Shown here one piece after another: positions 1-14,665 of a DNA stretch of 64,000 bases. A program made the translations under genes and the position numbers. The stretch spans positions 496,001 through 560,000 of the forward strand of contig NW_023501037.1 in the NCBI RefSeq assembly GCF_014066305.1. Reading direction: 5' to 3'. Source of the stretch: Letharia columbiana (Eukaryota > Ascomycota > Lecanoromycetes > Lecanorales > Parmeliaceae). The notes under the pieces are model-generated. The model had not been told where the DNA came from, made no database searches, and saw only the letters and a list, made by a program, of their open reading frames with translations. Each line of letters opens with the position of its first letter. Position 1 is the stretch's first letter.

Positions 1-164
1 AGATTAAGAATAACTTTATCGAGGGAGAGATATCTACTATAAATAATAGAATAAAGAAGTTATAAGTATTAAGAGATAAGATAGTAAAGCGCTTTTATAG
101 CGCTATTACGACTTAGTTTAAATATTATAATAAAATATATTAGCTTTAAAGCTATAAGATAAAT

Positions 165-600
165 AATTTAATAATATTAGCGATTAAAAACTTAAAGTAA
201 AAACGCTTAAATAAGAAGTTATCTTATAAATTTATAAGATTATTATAGATTATAGATAAGATAGAGATATAGATATATCGCTTACTTCTATTCTCGACGT
301 ATAGAATTTATAATATCTTTTATATATCGTTATTTAAGTCTTATTATTTTCGCGATTATAATAATATAGCGAAAGTCTTTATATAAGCTCTTAATCTTAT
401 TAATAACGATAAGCTTTAAAAGATTAAAGAAATTATTAATAAGATTAAGTATAAGAAAGACGTTTAATATAAAGTTAAATAGATTAATTAAGATAAAGAG
501 TATAATTAATAATTATTAGATAATAAATTAATTAATATTAGCGAGTTAATTTAAGCTTATAAGTAAACGAGTAATAAATAAAAGTATTAAATAATAAATA
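165..600 (+). pseudogene. Ty3/Gypsy pol 3' end (integrase C-terminus plus chromodomain), RIP-degraded
   Basis: Reading frame 3 stays coherent across TAA/TAG stops. About 165-345 gives an integrase C-terminal pattern (KNLK-x-KRLNKKLSYKFI, then STYRIYNIFYISLF-type text with partial matches). About 418-565 gives a chromodomain-like pattern (KIKEIINK, then YKVK, then LINISELI). Known: chromoviruses of the Ty3/Gypsy order end pol with this pair, which targets heterochromatin. Many stops fall where CAA or CAG (Gln) or TGG (Trp) would be expected, as RIP predicts. The rest of the element would lie before position 1. No intact coding potential remains. Confidence 0.6.
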
Positions 601-2640
601 ATAAGTCTCTTATTACTAAAGAGTTTAATTAATTATATAAATTAATAGCGAGTAAGTAAAGGCGATAAAATAAGATATAATTATCGATTAGATTAGATAT
701 ATTTCTAGATAATACTTATACTACGCGTATACTTCTCTATACTTATTATTATTAAGATATAAATTAATAAAATAATTATATTATTTAACTATTTATTAAA
801 CTCTACTATAGAGAAGATTTATTATATTAAAGTATATATTATTAATATAGATATATTTTTATTTAAAGTAATTATTAAAGAATTATTTAGAAATCTTACG
901 CTAGCGCTATTATTAAAAAAAGATTATTATTTAAATATTCTTCGCTATTTTAATATTAAATTTCGAGTTAAATTTATTAATCTAGTTTTTTAATAAGAAG
1001 ATAATTAAAGTATAGTCTTTAAGTTAATACTTATCGACGTTTATTATATATTAATAAAAGCTCTTAAGCTTCTTCTTTAATAACTTATTTATTTCCTCTA
1101 ATTTCTTTATACGCTTATATACTATTATAAGCTAGTTTTAAAGATTTATAATTATAATAAAAGCGGCTAAAATTATCGCTATTATATATTTCTATAATTT
1201 ATATTATTAGATAATCTTCTTATTAAGCTTAGCTCGTTAATAAGATAGCTTTTAAGACTATTTAGCGCGACGATAGCGCTATATTAATTTTCTTATCTAC
1301 GCTTAAAGATATAGAGGAATTTTAATATAGCGATTAATATCGCGTCTTTCGATCTTATAATTATTATAAAGAGAAGACTTATCTTAAATATATAAATTAT
1401 CGTCTTAATAAAAGTAAGTTTTATATAATAAATTAGATATTAGAATTTATTAGTAGATATATATATAAAGCGATAATAATAGAAATAGTTAAGGGTTAGT
1501 AATCGCGTTTATAAGGCGACTATATACTTACTATTAAAGTTATTATTATTATTAAAAAAGAGTATTATAAAATTATTAATCTACGTATTAACGCGATTAA
1601 TAATAATAAGATATTTATAATAAAGAGAAGTAGATTATTAATATAATAAGATATACTATACTTATATTAGTATTAATATTAATATTATAACGCTAGAGTA
1701 AGTACTTATAAGAAAGACATTAGAAGTTATAAAGAATAAAAATAAATAATTCGAAAGAGATTTTTATATCTTCTATTATAGCGCTATTACTAGTGGGTAA
1801 TATCTAATAATATAGATAATAGCGATACGGTAATATTTTACTACTATCTATAAGATCGCGTCGTCTAGCTATCGTTATTATTTCTACTATTATTAATTAA
1901 TAATTAAAGGCGTTATCGTAAACGCGTTACTCTATAGATTACTCCCTTCGAATTTCTATAATAAAGATTATTACTACGCTGCTTCGCTATAAATATAATA
2001 CGCTATAGAAATAACGTTATTTATAAAAAAACTCTTCTTTCTTCTTTATCTACTAAATTTTCGAGATTTTATTATAAATTTCTAAATCTAATATTATTCG
2101 CTATAGAGGCTATTAACTAGCGCTATAAAAATATTAATATTAAGCGTATCGATTTATTATAGATTATTATTAATTAATATTATAAAAGCGATATTATTCT
2201 CGAAGATAGTATTAATATTATTATATAATATATTAATTACGCGCTTATAGCGCGTAAGAGTTAATTTTATCGCGTTATTAAAACGATATCGTAATCTTAA
2301 TAAATCGACTCTTTTCTCTTATTTCTCTATTAAGATTTAAAGATTTTTTAATAAGTATTTTATTTTTACTTAAGCGTCTAAGAATTAAGATCTAAAAGAG
2401 AAAATAATTATTAGATCTAATATATTATAGGCCTTAGCGCTATTTATATTAAGATATTAATATTATATATACTACGTTAGAGTTTCTTTTAAAGTTTAAT
2501 TTTAATAATATATTTCATATATCTAGAAACTTAATAAATATAAATCTACTTCGTATATCTCGAAGTTTTAATATTTCTTAGAGATTAATTCTACTATTAA
2601 ATATACTATTAAATCTCATAACGATACTATATCTTTTATA
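601..2640. other. unassigned RIP relic upstream of the Gypsy pol
   Basis: By position this could include the 5' LTR, gag and protease portions of the element whose pol begins near 2,640. Translation gives only stop-rich, Tyr/Ile/Asn/Lys-rich text and I could not recognise a gag, zinc knuckle or protease motif. The 3' boundary with the preceding pol fragment is also not visible. Confidence 0.4.
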
Positions 2641-5600
2641 GTCTATGTTCGCTAGCTAACCGCCAGTAAACTACGCCCTTATAAAAAGATTATAAGAAAT
2701 TCTTTTATAAGCTAAGAAAGAAACTACTAATTATAAAATAACTACGAAAATAAATTTCTATAGTATATCACGAATAGCTAGATATTTAAAATTCTATTAA
2801 AATTAATAAACTTCCCTCTTATCGCTTTATTAACTATAAGATAAATCTTAAAAAAGAAGTTATTCTACTATCGAAAAGGGCTTATAGACTCTTTAAAGAC
2901 TAGATATTAATTATAAAGAAATATATCGATAAGATACTAGAAAAAAGCTATATTAGATCGAGCACTTCTTTTTATATAGTATCTATTCTAATAATAAAGA
3001 AACTTAATAAGGGATTTAGACTATACGTAGATTATAGAGTTTTTAATATACTTATTATCTCTAATTAAAACGCTTCTCTATTAATTAAAGAGATTCTCGC
3101 TAAATTATACGCGACGAGAATATATAGAAAATTCGATATTATAACTACTTTTAACGAAATTAGAGTAAAAAAGAGTTATAAGAAAAAAATTATATTTCTT
3201 ATTTGATATAGTCTATTCGAATATATAGTAATACCTTTCGAGTTATATAATACTTTTATTACTTTTCAAATATTTATTAATAATATCTTACGTAAATATC
3301 TAGATATATTTTATATTATCTATCTAGACGATATTCTTATCTATAGTAATATTAAAAATAAGTATATTTAATATATAGAAAAGATATTAGAGAAACTTTA
3401 ATAAGCTAGCCTTTATCTTAATATTAATAAATACGACTTTTATATTATTAGAGTTAAATATCTAGAATTAATTATTATTATAAAAGAAGTAGAAATAAAT
3501 ATAAAGAAAATTAAGACTATTACTTAATAAAAGAAATTTAGATATATTAAAAATATATAAATATTTCTAGAATTCGCTAATTTCTATTAAAAGTTTATTA
3601 CGAGGTATTTTAAAATCGTTATATCTCTAATAAACTTTATTTATACTTAATAGAAGAAAGACTTTATCTATTTATAGACTTAAGAGTACTTTAAATAACT
3701 CGCTTTCGAAATACTTAAGAAAGCTTTTACTATTATTTCTATATTTATATACTTTAACTTAAATAAAAAGACTTAACTAGAAACGAACGCGTTTAATTTT
3801 ATAGTTACTACTATTCTATTATAAGAAGATAAAGATAAAGTACTTAGATCTATAGTATTTCTCTTTAAGAAGATATCTTCTATAGAGTATAATTATAATA
3901 TTTATAATAAGAAACTTATAGCTATAATATAAGCCTTCGAGAAATAATATTCTAAGTTAACTAGTATCTTTATTAAGAATTTTATTAAAGTTATTTTAGA
4001 TTATAAGAACTTATAATACTTTATATTATCTAAATAACTTAACTCTTATTAAATAAAATAAGCGAAGTTTCTATTCGAATTTAACTTTTATATTATCTAT
4101 CGCTTAGAGAAATAAAGTATTAAATTTAATAGTCTTACTCGACGAGTAGAAGATCTATTTAAAAATGAGAACGACGATTATACTTATTATTAATATCGTA
4201 TAATTCTTAAAGATAATAATCTTAACGAAGATATTAAGAATATTATATATCTAGTTATTATACTTCTAAACGATATAAGAGAAAGTATTATCTCTTTAGT
4301 TATAATATTATATAAATTTAGCGAATAAGATAATATTAATAATAAGGAGTTTAATAAAGAATTATTATTAAAGGCCTTGATAGAGACTTTTTAAGAGAAA
4401 TCTTTAGAAGAATTAAGAGAAGTCTTTGCTATTAATACTTCTAAGTTATTATATTAAATAAAGAACGCTTATAATTATAATAATATCGCTTAAGAAATTA
4501 TTTAATTAAAGATATCTAGATAGAGAAAGCTATTACTTAAAATAATTAAGAATAATCTTAAGCTAGAACTAAATAACTATTATCTTTATAATAGATTATT
4601 ATACATTAATAATAGATTATATATATTAGATATTCTCGAATTACGAATTAAAATTATTAAAGGTATTTATAACTCTTTATTAGAAGGCTATATTAATAGA
4701 TTATTAATCTATAATAGAGTAAGTAGACTTTACTATTAATTAAGAATAATAGATTTCGTTACCCGCTATATTAAGAGCTATTATATCTATAAAAGATTTA
4801 AAACTTATAGAAAGAATAAGTAAGATCTATTTAAATCTCTTTCTATTCTCGAATAATACTAATAAGATATTTTTATTAACTTTATTATACTATTATCTAT
4901 TTATCTTAGATATAAGCGCCTCTATTAATATATTATAATAGTTATAAATAGATTTAATAAGAAGAAGAAATTCGTTCTCTTAGACTCTCTAAAAGTAAAG
5001 ATAGTAGTTTAAATCTTTATCGAATTTATATAACGAGAGAAAGAATATCTATTTACTATTATCTTCGATCGAGATATTTAATTTATAATATATTTCTAAA
5101 GAAGATTATATAAAAGAATTAAAATTAAATTTAAACTCTTTATTATATTTTATCTCGAAATTAATAAATAGATAAAAAACGCTAACGCTATCTTAAAGTA
5201 ATATCTTAGAGTTTATATTAATTATAATTAAGATAATTAAGTAAATCTATTATTAATAGTAGAGTTCGAAGCTAACTTCGATAAGAACGTCTTATTAGAT
5301 ATATTATTATTTCTTCTTATTAAAGAATATATTCCTCGCTTAAAGATAGAGCTCTTAATTTTTTAAAATTAGTTCGCTAGTTAAAGAGCGAAGAGAGATA
5401 TTAAATTAGCTAATAAGTTTATCGAGAAGATAAATATTATAAGAAATTATCTAAGAAGTTAGCTTAAATAATTATAAGCTTTATAAAAAGAATAAGCTAA
5501 TTATTATTAATTTCTAATATTAGAATTTAAAGTTAAAGATATAATTATATTTAATAAAAGAAATATTAAAATTATACGCCTTAGTAAATTACTAAATTAT

Positions 5601-6010
5601 AAGAATTTCGAATTATTTAAAATTACTAAAGCTTTAAATAATTTCGCTTATAAGTTAGAACTCTCTATTCTTATAAATAGTATTCACTCTATCTTCTATT
5701 TATAACTACTATATCTCGATAATAATAACTTACTATCAAAATAGATCGAGTCTTCGCCGCCATCTATCGATATTAACGAGAAAGGTAAAATCTATAATAT
5801 TAAAGAAATAGTTTAATTTAAGCTAGATAAATGAAAGAATAATTTCTTAACTAGTAAGAGAGGATATTTTATATATAAAATCAGGTATAGAGACTCTAAA
5901 ATCGAGGAGAATTTATTCTAGTAATTATTTACGAATATAGTAGAATATTTAAATCTTATAGTAGATTTCTATTATTACTACTTCGAGGTCGTTAGCTCTT
6001 ATTTATTATT
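2640..6010 (+). pseudogene. Ty3/Gypsy chromovirus pol relic (RT, RNase H, integrase, chromodomain), RIP-degraded
   Basis: Conceptual translation ignoring stops shows domains in chromovirus order. The reverse transcriptase runs from about 2,820, with LYVDYR near 3,035 and the catalytic YLDD at 3321-3332. RNase H text (LETNAFNF) lies near 3,780. An integrase core has FDRDI near 5,062, and a C-terminal chromodomain pattern (GYFIYKIRYRDS) lies near 5,860-5,900. Known: this order (RT-RH-IN-CHR) defines chromodomain Ty3/Gypsy elements and separates them from Copia (IN before RT). The frame is broken by dozens of TAA/TAG codons, mostly replacing Gln and Trp. Inferred: one long-dead autonomous element whose 3' LTR is listed next. 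It cannot encode a functional enzyme. Confidence 0.8.
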
Positions 6011-6218
6011 TAAAAGATCTTTAGAATAATTTTCTTTATTAGCGCTATTAATCTATAGTAACTATATCGACTTATAAAAAGACTTTAATATCGTAATAAA
6101 ATACTAAGTTAATATATCTAAGAATATTACTTTATATACGTCTAGATATATTTTTTATAAGATCGATATCTACTATATAGTAGTCGTCGCCGAAGCTTCG
6201 AATTAAAGAGAGGGGTAA

Positions 6219-6490
6219 TATTACGATTTTAATAATCTTATAATCTTACTTATTTATATTATAGCCCAATTAAGCTTAGCGTGCTAAGGCCTTTCGATCT
6301 TTCTATCTTACTATAAAGTTTATACTTATAATAATTCTATATAGATAGTATTCTCTTTATACTATAATATAGAGTTATTATATATACTATTAAGTTTCTA
6401 ATAGTCTTCGAGAAACTCCTTTTTAGAAGTATATATATACTTCTTATACAGTATCTCTAATACTTAATCTCGATCTCTCTCTCGATCTCG
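6219..6490 (+). repeat. candidate 3' LTR of the Gypsy relic
   Basis: A purine run (AAAGAGAGGGG, about 6205-6215) lies just after the chromodomain and could be the polypurine tract. It is followed by TATTACGATTTTAATAA. Undoing RIP at the first positions gives TGTCACG, a common start for fungal Gypsy LTRs. The interior contains a palindromic block, AAGTATATATATACTTCT, near 6426-6443. The 3' limit (about 6,490) is a guess because no second LTR copy was found to define it. Confidence 0.4.
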
Positions 6491-8767
6491 ATCTTAAATT
6501 TTCTTTCGTATATTCTTATATTATAATTTCTTTTATTAATTAAAATAATATTATAGCTTTTTTCTATTATTAAGTTTCTTTATAAATTTATAAAGTATAA
6601 TTTAAAAAGTTAAAGATAATATAATAGTTTATAATTTAATTTTTAAGTAATTTCACGTCTAAGTAGCTTACATATACTTTTTAAAGATTTCTATTTATAT
6701 AATATATTTAAAAATACTCTATATATAGCTTATAGAGTTATATTTATTATTAATATTATTAAGAGTATAAATTTATCTTATAAATTAATCTAAGATTAAG
6801 AATATAAATCTTTTAAAATAATCTTATAGTCGAGTAAGTATTCTTTTTAATTCTATTTAAAATTATATTATTATATTTTATTTATTTTAAAATAAAGTAT
6901 TTAATTATTAGAATAAGATAGCTTTTTAAAAATAAGTTAAAAGATTTATATATATAATATTCTCTCTTTAAATTATAACGTAGTCTTTTATATATTAATA
7001 AAAAGAAATCTAAATATATAATTTCTTTATTATTAAAAATAATATTATTAATATTATATAATTTTCTAAGATTTAGATAAAAGAATTCTAGATTAAAAAT
7101 ATAGAAATTATTATTAAATTCTCTCGAGATAGCTTATTTAGAAGATTTTAAAAGATTTTATAAATTTATTAAATTTATAATATTAGAAGTAAATTATAAA
7201 TTTTTTAAGATTATTTATATAGTTTATAATATAATTTATTATATTATTAAATTTACTTTTATAGATAAAGATAATATTTATTAAGAGCTTTCTTAATTTT
7301 ATAAAAACTAATTTTTATTAGAATTAGATTTTAAAATAATATTCTTTAAATTAAAAGATTTTAACTAATTAAAAATTAATCTATTAATTTTATTATTAAA
7401 AAATTCTATATTTAAAAATATTTAATATTTCTTATTAATATTTTTTAATATTTTATCGAATATAGCTTAATCTAATAAGAAGAGAATTTTATTTATTAAA
7501 TTTATAGCTATATAGAGATTTCGAGAATTTAATATACTTAATTTTCTTAAAATTAAATTTACTTTTAATATAGAATTCGAAAATAATAAAAAAAAAGATA
7601 AGAATTAAGATCGATAAAGAGATTAAATTTTTTATATAAATATTATAAGTAATAATAAAAAAAGACTAATAAATCTTCTTTTTTTATCTTTATCGAGCTT
7701 AGAAAAAAAGTTCTATTATTAAAATAAAAAGATTAAGTTAATTTAAAAAAAAAGAAGATAATAACTTTAGAAAAATATCTATATAACCTCTTAAATCGAG
7801 ATTTAAATTCTCGAGAATAAAGATATTTTTAGATTTAAGGCGAGTTATTTTAATTTATTATATAAAAAATTAATTATTATTTATATAATAATAAAGTCTA
7901 TATATAAAGATAATAACTACTTTTATTAGAGTATTTATAAATTTAAAATTATAATTCTAGAAAAGAGAATAGATAAGAGATTTCTTTAATTAAGTAATCT
8001 TCGAAGAAGAAATCGAGTTAATATTCTAAGATTAATCTTATTAAATATATAAATTTTAATTATAAAGAACGTTAGTAAATAGATTATAAGTCTATATAAT
8101 CGATTTAATAATCCAATAATAATTCTTATTAAGAATCTACTTATAAAGTTTAGAATTTTTTATTAAGAAAGCTTAAAATTAAAAGATAAATAAAATTATT
8201 AATTTTATTAGAATAGATTTTTTAACTTCGTTAATTATAAATAATTATACTTTATTATAAAAAAGATATAGAGAAAATATAAAAAGAAAGATTTATTAAG
8301 AAGAAAGAAAAGTATTAAAAATAAAAGATAATTTTTTTTTAAAAGAAAGAAAGTTATTTAAAAAGATAAGAGAAATTAAATAGCTTTCGTAGCGATTCTT
8401 TCTTCTAGAAAAAATTATTTCTTTAAAAAAATTATTTCTTTAAAAAAATAATAGAAGTAAAACTTTTTAATATAAGAATAATATCTCTAATACGAAAAAT
8501 AATAAGAATAATAATTAAAGAATATAGAAAAGCTAAGTATTATTATTAATTATTAGAGATACTATATAAAAAGTATATATATACTTTTAAAAAGAAGTTT
8601 CTCGAAGAAGAAAAAGATAATTCTTAGTTTTAATTATAATTTATTAATTAATTACTAAAGCTATAAACGAAATCGAAGAAAGAAAGCGATATGCTAAGTT
8701 ACGCTAGTTAGATTTCTCACGCTATACTAAGATCGAAGAAAGAAAGCAATATATTAAAAATATAATA

Positions 8768-10760
8768 ATTATTATCTAATATAATTTTAGCTACTTTTAT
8801 AATAATTATAATTATTATTATAATTTATATAAATTAAAAAAAAAATTTAAGAGAGCGAGTTAATAAATAATTATCTTTATCTAATTTAACTAGCGTTAAA
8901 TTATTATAATTTATTAAATTTTTTATATATTTTATTTTTACTTTCTTATCTTTAAGTCTTATTATCTTTATAAAAATAATTATTTTTTAAATCGAATTTT
9001 ATAATAATATACTTAAAATAGCGTATAATATATATTCTCTTTATTTCTAATATCGATATTTATTAAAATTAACGTACTTTTTAATAAAATAAACTTTAAT
9101 TAAAATTAAGAATAATTTAATATTTATAGATATTTATATAAACTCTCTAATTCTTTTATATATATCTATTAATTTATCTTTTTATATTAATTAAAGTAAA
9201 AGAGATTAAATCTAATAATTTATTATAATAAATATTAAATATTAATAATAATAGCGATATTAAAAAATCTTAATATAGATTAATTAAACGATAATTAGAC
9301 TCTTAATTAAAATAAAAAATAAAAAATAAATTTAATTAAAATAAAAATATTAAGAAATTATAATAGCGAATAAATATATTTATATTTAAGAAGAAATTAA
9401 TTAAAAAAATAAAGAAAGTCGATATCTTAATTATTAATTACGTTATAATTATTAAAAAGTATAAAATTAAATATATTAATATATTATTATTATAATAAAA
9501 ATAAGTTTTTAAATAAATTAAATAAAATATAATAGATAAGTAATAAATAACTTCTAATTCTAATTATTATTTTAATAGATTTATATTTTAATAATATTAT
9601 ATAAGAAAAGTACGCGAGCGTAATTATAAAGAAGTTTAGAATTTTATTTATTACGCGAATTATTATATATATAAATAAAGATAAAAGCTTAAATTAGAAA
9701 GAAATAAATAATATTAAAGCTAAATAAAATATAAGTATTAAAAATAATTTTATTATACGCGCTAATAATTAAATAAATTTTATCTTTTAAATTATTTAAA
9801 AGCGTAATATAAAACTTAATAATAAGTATTATTATAATTTAAATATAATAATATTAACGCGTTAATTAATAAATATTAAGCTATTATAAAAATCTTAAAA
9901 TATTAAATATAATTATATCTAGAAGATAAAATTATAAATCTTTATTTATATATAATTAATCTAATATATAATAATAAAAAGTCTACTATAAAAGCTATAT
10001 TATTTAAATTAATATTTTAATCTTAGCTATTATTATCGCTATTATATAAATAATATAAAATTATCTCTTATTTAAATATATTTAATTCTTAATTTTAATT
10101 ATTATTATAAATATTATTAATCTATTCTAGAATTATTAAATATACTTTTATATATTTTCTATATTTAATCTTTTTTTTATATATCGCGAGAAGATAGCTT
10201 AAAAAAATATAACTTATTATATTAAACTATAATACTTTTAAAAGAATATTAAAAAATATATTAACTTTTCTAAATTAATAGTTTAATAAAAAAATTATAA
10301 TTATAATATATATAATTTTATATTAAATAGCGATATTAAAAATATATAATAGATATATAAAATTATTATCGATAACTTTAATTATAAAGTATTAGCGAAT
10401 TTTATATAATTAATATTAGAGAAATATAAATTTTTCTTATTATTAATAAATATAGCTCGCTTTCTTTTATATATATAGAGTAATAAAATATAATTATATT
10501 TAATTTTATATCTTATTAATTTAGCGTAATTATTAATTAGAATAATAATTAGAATAACTATTTCTAAATATAGAAATTCTAATCGAGATATTCTATATAT
10601 ATATTATTTTATAATATAATATTATAAATATATTATATCGTGAAATATCTCGCTAAGATCTTATATTATATTAGATATAAAATTATATAAATCTTAATAA
10701 CTTATATTATATTAGAGTATAGTATAATAAGTTAATATCTTATACTATTTTATATCTTTT
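8768..10760. repeat. 2-kb direct repeat, copy 1
   Basis: This block of about 1,993 bp is repeated in the same orientation at 12672-14665. Both copies start with ATTATTATCTAATATAAT and end with TATATCTTTT, after which the flanks differ completely. Differences between copies are mostly C/T and G/A, as expected from independent RIP. Both copies contain several motifs with CpG left (AGTACGCGAGCGTAA near 9,610, for example). No family could be assigned on either strand: frames are stop-rich and no catalytic motif was recognised. Confidence 0.75.
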
Positions 10761-10850
10761 TAATTAATAGATATTATTTAATACGCGATTAGATATTTAT
10801 ATAAAAATAAGATATAAATTTTAATCTAATTAATAAATTTAATAAGAAAA

Positions 10851-11533
10851 TAGAAATAAGCTTTTAAATAGATTAGATAAAATATAATAGATAAATAATA
10901 AATAACTTCTAAGTCTAATTATTATTCTAATAAATAAATTTATATTTTAATAATATTATATAAAAAAAAATATAAGCGTAATTTAGAGAAAGTCTAGAGT
11001 TTTATTTTTCGCGTAAATTATTATATATATAAATAAAGATAAAAGCTTAGATTATAAGAATATAGATAATATTAAAGCTAAATAAAATATAAGTATTAAA
11101 AATAATCTTATTATACGCGTTAATAATTAAGTAGACTTTATCTTTTAAGCTATTTAAAAATTTAATATAAAATTTAATAATAAGCTCTATTATAGTTTAG
11201 ATATAATAATATTAATATACTAATTAATAAATATCAAGCTATTATAGAAATCTTAAAATATTAAATATAATTATATCTAGAAGATAAAATTATAAATCTT
11301 TATTAATATATAATTAATTTAATATATAATAATAAAAAAATTATTATAAAAGCTACGCTATCTAGATTAATATTTAATTTTAATTATTATTTTTATTATT
11401 ATATAAGTAATATAAAGTTATCTCTTATTTAAATATATCTAATTCTTAACTTTAATTATTATTATAAATATTATTAATTTATTCTAGAATTATTAAATAT
11501 ATTTTTATATATTTTTTATATCTTACTCTTTTT
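10851..11533. repeat. third, partial copy of the 2-kb repeat
   Basis: This segment matches about 9494-10180 of copy 1 (and about 13400-14080 of copy 2), starting with AAATAAGCTTTTAAAT and including the ATTATATATATAAATAAAGATAAAAGCTTA-type core in shorter shared blocks. It lacks both outer ends of the full repeat, so it is a truncated or solo internal copy. It lies between the two full copies. Confidence 0.65.
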
Positions 11534-12671
11534 TAATTAAATAGTAATTAAATTTTAAATTAAAATAAATACTTAGAAAAGAAAAGTTTATAAGTACTTA
11601 ATTATATAATTTTATTTCTTTTATACTTTTTATAATTATTAGAATAATTAATAATATATAATTATATTTTATAATTATATATATAGTAATTAACTAATTT
11701 AATAATTAAAGATAAATATATTTTCTTCTTTACTTTAAACGACTTAGCTAAGATTATTATAAGATTTAAATTCTTTTTTTATAATATAATTTACTTTTTA
11801 TATATTATATAAAGATAAATATTTATTTAAATAGAGATTATTAGAGTTAATTATAAAGTATAATAATAAAAAATTTATTCTTAAATTAACGAATTAAAAA
11901 GACTTTTATTATCTTATATAATATTTTAAAAGCGAATCTTTAAATATAATAGCGCTTTAACGAATTTTAATTAAGTATAATTTAATAAATTAAGTGTTAG
12001 AAAAGAAGCTTTAAGATTATAAGATTAATTAATTTTTAATAATAATAAATCTCGTATAAAGCTTAAGCTATAGCTTATATTAATTATATATAATAAATAT
12101 AATAATAATTAAAAGAATATATTATCTAATTTTTATCGACGTTTTAATATTATTAAAGTAAAAATAATATTTATTAAAATAAGAATAATATCTATTAAAA
12201 TAATAGCGACGGCGATAAAAGCGATAATAATATTTAATAAATTCTTTATTTTAATATTATATTTAATACTTTAGAATAGTATTAGCTTTTTCGAAAAGCT
12301 ATTAATAATAAATTAAATATATATAAATTAAGCTTTTTACGCGATCTATCTATATATTAATTTAAAATTATTAAAAAATAAAAAATAAATATATAACTTA
12401 ACGACTATATTATATTTTTAATATCGCTATAATAATATTAAATTATTTAAATAGAAATTTAATATATAAAGAAGATAGTTTAATAATAAGAAGAATTAAT
12501 ATAAAAAAAAAAGTTTTAGAGAGAAAGAAGAGAAAAAGAAAAGCTTAGATATCTATCGCGTATATTAAATTTTTAGATTATTTTAAATTATTTAACTTAA
12601 ATTAGATATTAATAAAATGCTTTCTTTTTAATTTTAAAGATTTAAATTTAAGCGAATTACGCTTATTAAGT

Positions 12672-14665
12672 ATTATTATCTAATATAATCTTAGCTACTT
12701 TTATAATAATTATAATTATTATTATAATTTATATAAATTAAAAGATAAAAGATTTAAAAAAGCGAGTTAGTAAATAATTATCTTTATTTAATTTAACTAA
12801 TATTAAACTATTATAATTTATTAAAATTTTTATATATATTATTTTTACTTTCTTATTTTTAAATCTTATTATCTTTATAGAAATAATTATTTTTTAAATT
12901 AAACTCTATAATAATATATTTAAAATAGCGTATAATATATATTCTCTTTATTTCTAATATCGATACTTATTAGAATTAACGCATTTTTTAATAAAATAAA
13001 TTAAAAATAAAAATAAAAATAGCTTAATATTTATATATATTTATATAAATCTTTTAATTCTTTTATATATATTTATTAATTTATTTTTTTATAATAATTA
13101 AAATAAAAGAGATTAAGTTTAATAATTTATTATAATAAATATTAAATATTAATAATAATAGTAATATTAAAAAGTTTTAATATAGATTAATTAAGTAATA
13201 ATTAGATTTTTAATTAAAATAAAAAGCGAAGAATAAGTTTAATTAAAATAAAAATATTAAGAAATCGCGATAGCGAATAAATATATTTATATTTTAAAAG
13301 AAATTAATTAAGAAAATAAAAAAAGTCGATATTTTAGCTATTAATTATATTATAATAAATAAAAAATATAAAATTAAATATATTAATATATTATTATTAT
13401 AATAGAAATAAGCTTTTAAATAAATTAGATAAAATATAATAGATAAATAATAAGTAATTTCTAATTCTAATTATTATTCTAATAAACTTATATTTTAATA
13501 ATATTATATAAAAAAAGTACGCGAGCGTAATTATAAAGAAGTCTAAAGTTTCGCTTATTACGCGAATTATTATATATATAAATAAAGATAAAAGCTTAAA
13601 TTAAGAGAAAATAAATAATATCGAAGTTAAATAAAATATAAGTATTAAAAATAATTCTACTATATATATTAATAATTAAATAAATCTTTTTTTAAATTAC
13701 TTAAGAGTATAATATAGAATTTAATAATAAGCGCTATTATAATTTAGATATAATAATATTAATACGCTAATTAATAAATATTAAACTATTATAAAAATTT
13801 TAAAATATTAAATATAATTATACTTAAAAAATAGAATTATAGATTTTTATTTATATATAATTAATCTAGCGTATAATAATAAAAAGTTTATTATAAAAAT
13901 TATATTATCTAAATTAATATTTTAATCTTAATTATTATTATCGCTATTATATAAATAATATAAAATTATCTTTTATTCGAGTATATCTAATTCTTAATTT
14001 TAATTATTATTATAAATATCGCTAATTCGTTCTAGAATTATTAAATATACTTTTATATACTTTCTATATTTAACCTTTTTTTTATATATTATAAGAAGAT
14101 AGCTTAAAGAAATATAGCTTATTATATTAAGCTATAATACTTTCGAGAGAATATTAAGAAATATATTAACTTTTCTAAATTAATAATTTAATAAAAAAAT
14201 TATAATTATAATATATATAATTTTATATTAGATAGCGATATCGAAAATATATAATAGATATATAAAATTATTATTAATAATTTTAATTATAAAGTATTAG
14301 CGAATTTCGTATAGCTAATACTAGAGAAAGATAAACTTTTTTTATTATTAATAGATATAGCTTACTTTCTTTTATATATATAAAGTAATAAAATATAATT
14401 ATATTTAATTTTATATCTTATTAATTTAGCGTAATTATTAATTAGAATAATAATTAGAATAGCTACTTCTAAATATAAAAATTTTAATTAAAATATTTTA
14501 TATATATATTATTTTATAATATAATACTATAAATATATTATATCGTAAAATATTTTATTAAAATTTTATATTATATTAGATATAAAATAATATAAATCTT
14601 AATAATCTATATTATATTAGAGTATAATATAATAAATTAATATTCTATATTATATTATATCTTTT
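12672..14665. repeat. 2-kb direct repeat, copy 2
   Basis: This is the second full copy of the unit at 8768-10760, of nearly equal length (about 1,994 bp), same orientation and same ends. Equal length and clean ends suggest a defined mobile unit and not a random segmental duplication. The last 150 bp contain several TATATTAGA-type inverted and direct motifs in both copies. Classification remains open. Confidence 0.75.
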
